Both the position numbers and the translations under genes were made by a program. From contig JBKJIQ010000026.1 of assembly GCA_046598395.1 (NCBI GenBank), forward strand, positions 1-64,000: a stretch of DNA of 64,000 nt, written 5' to 3'. The notes beneath the pieces were generated by a model. That model had not been told where the DNA came from. It did no database searches and saw only the letters and a program-made list of their open reading frames with translations. How positions within the stretch are numbered: position 1 is the first letter of the stretch; every line of letters starts with the position of its first letter. Positions 61,034 through 64,000 of this stretch are shown here, piece by piece. The stretch comes from JAENVU01 sp046598395. Lineage in GTDB: Bacteria > Actinomycetota > Acidimicrobiia > IMCC26256 > JAENVU01.

Positions 61034-62029
61034 CTACGCGTACGCGCGGTAGGAGTCGTAGGGGGCGTCGGGCTCGACGGTGGGCTCGAACCACTTGATG
61101 CTGCGGGCATCGGGCCGGGGCACATCGATCCAGATGGCCTTCACCCGCATACCCATCCGCACGTCGTCGACCGGGATTCCCTGGACCAACCCGAACCAGG
61201 GCGTGTGCGAACCGTCGAGCAGGATCTGCGCGCACACGAACGGAACCTCCGGCGCATCCTCGGCCAAACCCGCAACGTTGACCACACAGAACGTGGTCAC
61301 CGTCCCCACCTGCGCAACTTCGACTTCGATCTCGGTCGGCGCGCCGGTTTTAGGATCGGTGCCGCGTGCCGGAACGTAGACATCATCGGAGTCGATGGCC
61401 CGCTGGCCCATGATCTTGCCCTCGGCCAGGCCGCGCAGGTACTTGCTCGGCGCAATCCCCGCGTTGATGTCGTACTCGAGTCGGATCGGTACCACGATCC
61501 CCGTGACCGGTTCCGCGCTCGCGCCGCCACCACCTTCACCGAGCGCGGCGTTCGGCGGCGGGGCCGTCGGAGCCTCGCCGTCGGCCATCGGCACCCACGC
61601 GTCGAGGTCGGTCACGTAGCCCACGCGCGTCGAGGCCCAGCGCGGCATCACCCGCATACCGATCCTCATCTCATCCGCGCTTGCCACATCGACCACGTGG
61701 ACCATCGGCACATCCGCGCCGTCCGGACGCACCAGCGCGAACGCGAACGGCTTGGTCAGGTGATGCTTGCCCGCACGCGGTTCTGCGACCCACGTCCATG
61801 CCACCACCACTCCGGCCGGCCCGACCTCCACGTATTCATCGAGCGCGGCGCCCGTCTCGGGGTCGTACTCCGCGGGCGGGACCATCACCCGACCGTCGCC
61901 GATGCGAATCCCCACGATCACGCCGTCGCGCAAGCCCGTGAGGTAGCGCGAGATGGCCGGCCCGACCGATCGCGTATACCCACCGGGATACTCGAGCACG
62001 TGATGTTCGATGAGTGGCGTGGTGATCAC
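61034..62029 (-). CDS. Tandem DUF35 OB-fold protein
   Basis: 331 aa from GTG 62029 with a GAGGGAG site. Two similar halves: first EYPGGYTRSVGPAISRYLTG with GVIVGIRIGDGRVMVPPAEY; second EYDINAGIAPSKYLRGLAEG with KIMGQRAIDSDDVYVPARGT. Both then contain a W/V-x-P-F/V-A/C-x-x-L-V OB-fold half and an RIGMRV / RMGMRV element. The zinc-ribbon cysteines typical of DUF35 N-termini are absent. DUF35 proteins partner thiolase-fold enzymes; two halves for two thiolase-fold subunits is a neat match. Operon order: acyl-CoA synthetase, DUF35, thiolase 2, thiolase 1. Confidence 0.82.
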   Translation of the reverse strand: MITTPLIEHHVLEYPGGYTRSVGPAISRYLTGLRDGVIVGIRIGDGRVMVPPAEYDPETGAALDEYVEVGPAGVVVAWTWVAEPRAGKHHLTKPFAFALVRPDGADVPMVHVVDVASADEMRIGMRVMPRWASTRVGYVTDLDAWVPMADGEAPTAPPPNAALGEGGGGASAEPVTGIVVPIRLEYDINAGIAPSKYLRGLAEGKIMGQRAIDSDDVYVPARGTDPKTGAPTEIEVEVAQVGTVTTFCVVNVAGLAEDAPEVPFVCAQILLDGSHTPWFGLVQGIPVDDVRMGMRVKAIWIDVPRPDARSIKWFEPTVEPDAPYDSYRAYA

Positions 62030-62043
62030 TTGATCTCCCTCAG

Positions 62044-63594
62044 TCAGATTGCCGCGGTGCGGTCGGCCCAGTACGGGTCGCGCAACGTCCGCTTCAACAG
62101 TTTCCCCGTGGGCTCGCGCGGCAACTCGTCCATGAAGTCGATCGTGCGCGGCCACTTGAACTTCGCGAGACGCCCCGCCAGATGTTCCGTGATCGATGTG
62201 CGCAACGCGTCATCCGCGACCACGCCTGCTCGCACTTCGATGACCGCCTTGATCTGCTCGCCCATGTCGTCGTCGGGAATCCCAAAGACCGCGGCGTCCG
62301 CAATATCGGGATGCGCGAGAAGTTCGCCCTCGATCTCGGCCGGGTAAATGTTGACGCCACCGGCGATGATCATGTCCGACTTGCGATCGCAGAGGAACAG
62401 GTAGCCCTCTGCGTTCAGATACCCAACGTCGCCGACGGTGAAGAACCCGTCCGCGTCGTGCGAGTCGTCCGTCTTGGAACGATCACCCTTGTATTCGAAG
62501 TCGGCGGACGCCATCTTCATCCACACGATGCCGGGGGTCCCGGTGGGGCACTCCACACCGTCGTCGTCCACGATCTTGAGTGACGAGTTCGGCCACACGG
62601 TGCCGACGGTTCCGGGATACTGCATCCACTGGGCTGCCGTCGCGAGGGTGCCGCCGCCTTCGGTTGCGCCGTAGTACTCGATGATCGATTCACCCCACCA
62701 GGCGATCATCTTGTGCTTCACATCGATCGGACACGGTGCCGCGGCGTGGATCGCCCACTTCATCGAAGAGACGTCGTACTTGGCGCGTACATCATCGGGA
62801 AGTTGCAACATCCGGTGGAACTGGGTGGGCACCATGTGGGTGTGGGTACACCGGTACTTCTCGATGAGCGCCAACGTGGTTTCGGGATCCCACTTGTCCA
62901 TGTACACCACGGTGTGGCCAGCGTGGAGTGCGTTGCCCGCGAACGTGGTGACCGCGGTGTGGTAGTTCGGCGAGGTCGAGAGATGCACGTTGCCATCTTG
63001 GGCACCGATGCCGAACAGCAACAGGAACATCGCGAACAACTCGGACGACACATCGGGGTCGAGCCCACTCAGCGGGCGCTTGACGCCTTTCGGTCGACCG
63101 GTGGTGCCGCTCGTGTAGTGCATGGCCGCACCCGCAAGCCGATCTTCGGGCATCGTCTCGGGCTGATCGGCGAGGAACGCGTCGAAATCGCGGAAACCCG
63201 GCACCGCACCGATCGCGATCCGTCCATCACCGGGGATGCCGGCCGCATCCGCCGCCGCCACCGCGAGATCGGCGAACCGTTCGTGGGACACAAACGCCTT
63301 GGCGTCGGAGTCCGAGAGGATGTAGGCAATCTCGGGCGGTGACAGCCGATAATTAATCGGCACGTAATACAGTCCGATCTGCAACGCGCCGAGATAGACC
63401 GTGGCCGGATTCACTCCATTGGGCAGCACTGCGGCCACGGTGTCGCCCGGCACCAGCCCCAGGCTGCGCAGGGCGTGCGCCATCCGGTTGCACCGGGCCA
63501 GCAGGTCGCCGGCGCTGATCTCGGTGCCGTCGGCGTCGACGACCGCCAGCGCGGCCGAATCCTGCTGCGCGTAGTACCAGAAACCGCCAGGCAT
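62044..63594 (-). CDS. Acyl-CoA synthetase (ANL superfamily)
   Basis: A 516-aa ligase from ATG 63594 (MPGGFWYYAQQDSAALAVVD). A3 P-loop YTSGTTGRPKG (161-170); A5 YYGATEGGG; A7 GDVGYLNAEGYLFLCDRKSD; A8 IIAGGVNIYPAEIEGELLAH; A10 catalytic Lys498 in PTGKLLKRTLRD. It activates a carboxylic acid to its CoA thioester, first step of the proposed pathway with the downstream thiolase-fold genes. 14 bp precede the DUF35 gene. Confidence 0.93.
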   Translation of the reverse strand: MPGGFWYYAQQDSAALAVVDADGTEISAGDLLARCNRMAHALRSLGLVPGDTVAAVLPNGVNPATVYLGALQIGLYYVPINYRLSPPEIAYILSDSDAKAFVSHERFADLAVAAADAAGIPGDGRIAIGAVPGFRDFDAFLADQPETMPEDRLAGAAMHYTSGTTGRPKGVKRPLSGLDPDVSSELFAMFLLLFGIGAQDGNVHLSTSPNYHTAVTTFAGNALHAGHTVVYMDKWDPETTLALIEKYRCTHTHMVPTQFHRMLQLPDDVRAKYDVSSMKWAIHAAAPCPIDVKHKMIAWWGESIIEYYGATEGGGTLATAAQWMQYPGTVGTVWPNSSLKIVDDDGVECPTGTPGIVWMKMASADFEYKGDRSKTDDSHDADGFFTVGDVGYLNAEGYLFLCDRKSDMIIAGGVNIYPAEIEGELLAHPDIADAAVFGIPDDDMGEQIKAVIEVRAGVVADDALRTSITEHLAGRLAKFKWPRTIDFMDELPREPTGKLLKRTLRDPYWADRTAAI

Positions 63595-63762
63595 TGCGTC
63601 GCTTCCCTTCGATCGGCGCTCTGAGCGGTTGCAGTAGAACACGTTCTCGCGCGGTCCGGCAAAGTCGGCCAACTCACTCTTCTGCACATAAGGAATATCT
63701 CGGGACACCAGCCCGAGGGATCCGCGAGTTACCCGAACTGGCCTGTGAGACTCATCAGCAAC

Positions 63763-64000
63763 ATGAGCCGCATCCGCAACCGCATCCGATTCCAAAGCCC
63801 CGAAGAGCGCCTCCTCAACGGGTTACTCATTGTGGTCGTCATCACCCTGATTGCCACCGGCGTGTGGAAACTGCGAGATCATCGAACGGTGGCCACCACC
63901 GAGGTCCGCGGCATTCAGGTCACACGTACCGATCCCGAGTTGGATTCGCGCGCTCGCCGGACCACGACCACATCAATCACCACCACCAGCACCACGACCG
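63763..64000 (+). CDS. Thr-rich membrane protein, N-terminal part
   Basis: The frame starts at ATG 63763 and is open to the right edge (79 codons). MSRIRNRIRFQSPEERLLNG is a basic start followed by one TM helix (LLIVVVITLIATGVWKL, about residues 21-37), then VATTEVRGIQVTRTDPELDS and a Thr/Ser-rich stalk (RTTTTSITTTSTTT) cut by the window. Divergent from the acyl-CoA synthetase gene over 168 bp. No domain visible yet; likely a surface-anchored protein. Confidence 0.6.
   Translation, partial: MSRIRNRIRFQSPEERLLNGLLIVVVITLIATGVWKLRDHRTVATTEVRGIQVTRTDPELDSRARRTTTTSITTTSTTT

Noticed and set aside
1..64000. tRNA, rRNA, insertion sequences, prophage or defence systems
   Set aside because: Gaps are short, and no acceptor-stem/TPsiC pattern, transposase, integrase or restriction gene was recognised by eye; tRNAscan-SE would be needed for certainty.

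Overview
The window is a high-GC actinobacterial chromosome segment, most likely from class Acidimicrobiia or a close relative. The evidence is a mycothiol ligase gene (mshC), coenzyme F420 genes, a DivIVA/SepF/YggT division module, a division-and-cell-wall (dcw) cluster without ftsA or ddl, a DNPR-type (meso-diaminopimelate) MurE and many GTG starts with ATGA/GTGA stop-start overlaps. The class assignment is inference; the phylum is well supported. No rRNA, tRNA, CRISPR array, prophage or insertion sequence was recognised.

Layout. 1-4.2 kb: tail of an HNH endonuclease gene, then mshC-npdG (minus) diverging from an F420-type LLM oxidoreductase and a methyltransferase. 4.2-9.5 kb: dnaE, a phosphodiesterase-like protein and an Rrf2 regulator. 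9.5-14.2 kb: a two-component system (minus) and, diverging from it, an operon of two exported low-complexity proteins, ApbE and a YedZ-like membrane protein. 14.1-16.3 kb: rluD, lspA and a Lys/Ala-rich TraR/DksA protein. 16.6-19.7 kb: ileS.

19.7-39.6 kb is one nearly unbroken minus-strand dcw cluster. In transcription order it reads mraZ, rsmH, ftsL, ftsI, murE, murF, mraY, murD, ftsW, murG, murC, murB, ftsQ, ftsZ, pgeF, yggS, sepF, yggT, divIVA. It makes the lipid II precursor (MurB-F, MraY, MurG), polymerises it at the septum (FtsW/FtsI) and builds the Z-ring (FtsZ, SepF, FtsQ/L). It starts at a well-formed promoter overlapped by three 10-bp-spaced GTGG boxes typical of MraZ autoregulation. 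The mraZ-rsmH gap can fold into a long structured leader.

39.6-48 kb: an alkaline-phosphatase-superfamily gene followed by a glycosyltransferase broken by a 1-base loss and a 7-bp triplication, an HNH nuclease, and a MoxR / DUF58 / transglutaminase operon. 48-56 kb: DUF3040, Gfo/Idh/MocA oxidoreductase, dinB, Nudix, TesB, a phosphofructokinase with pyrophosphate-type residues, glycerol kinase and a PlsC acyltransferase. 56.2-64 kb: a TetR regulator, an aminotransferase, a HAD hydrolase, and a coupled operon of acyl-CoA synthetase, tandem-DUF35 protein and two thiolase-fold proteins lacking the usual catalytic Cys. At the right edge a Thr-rich membrane protein gene begins.

Two features run through the window. 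One is a dispersed intergenic repeat with a roughly 24-bp core, seen at about five sites. The other is a large number of short tandem repeats of 7, 12, 13 and 15 bp, some altering gene starts or reading frames.
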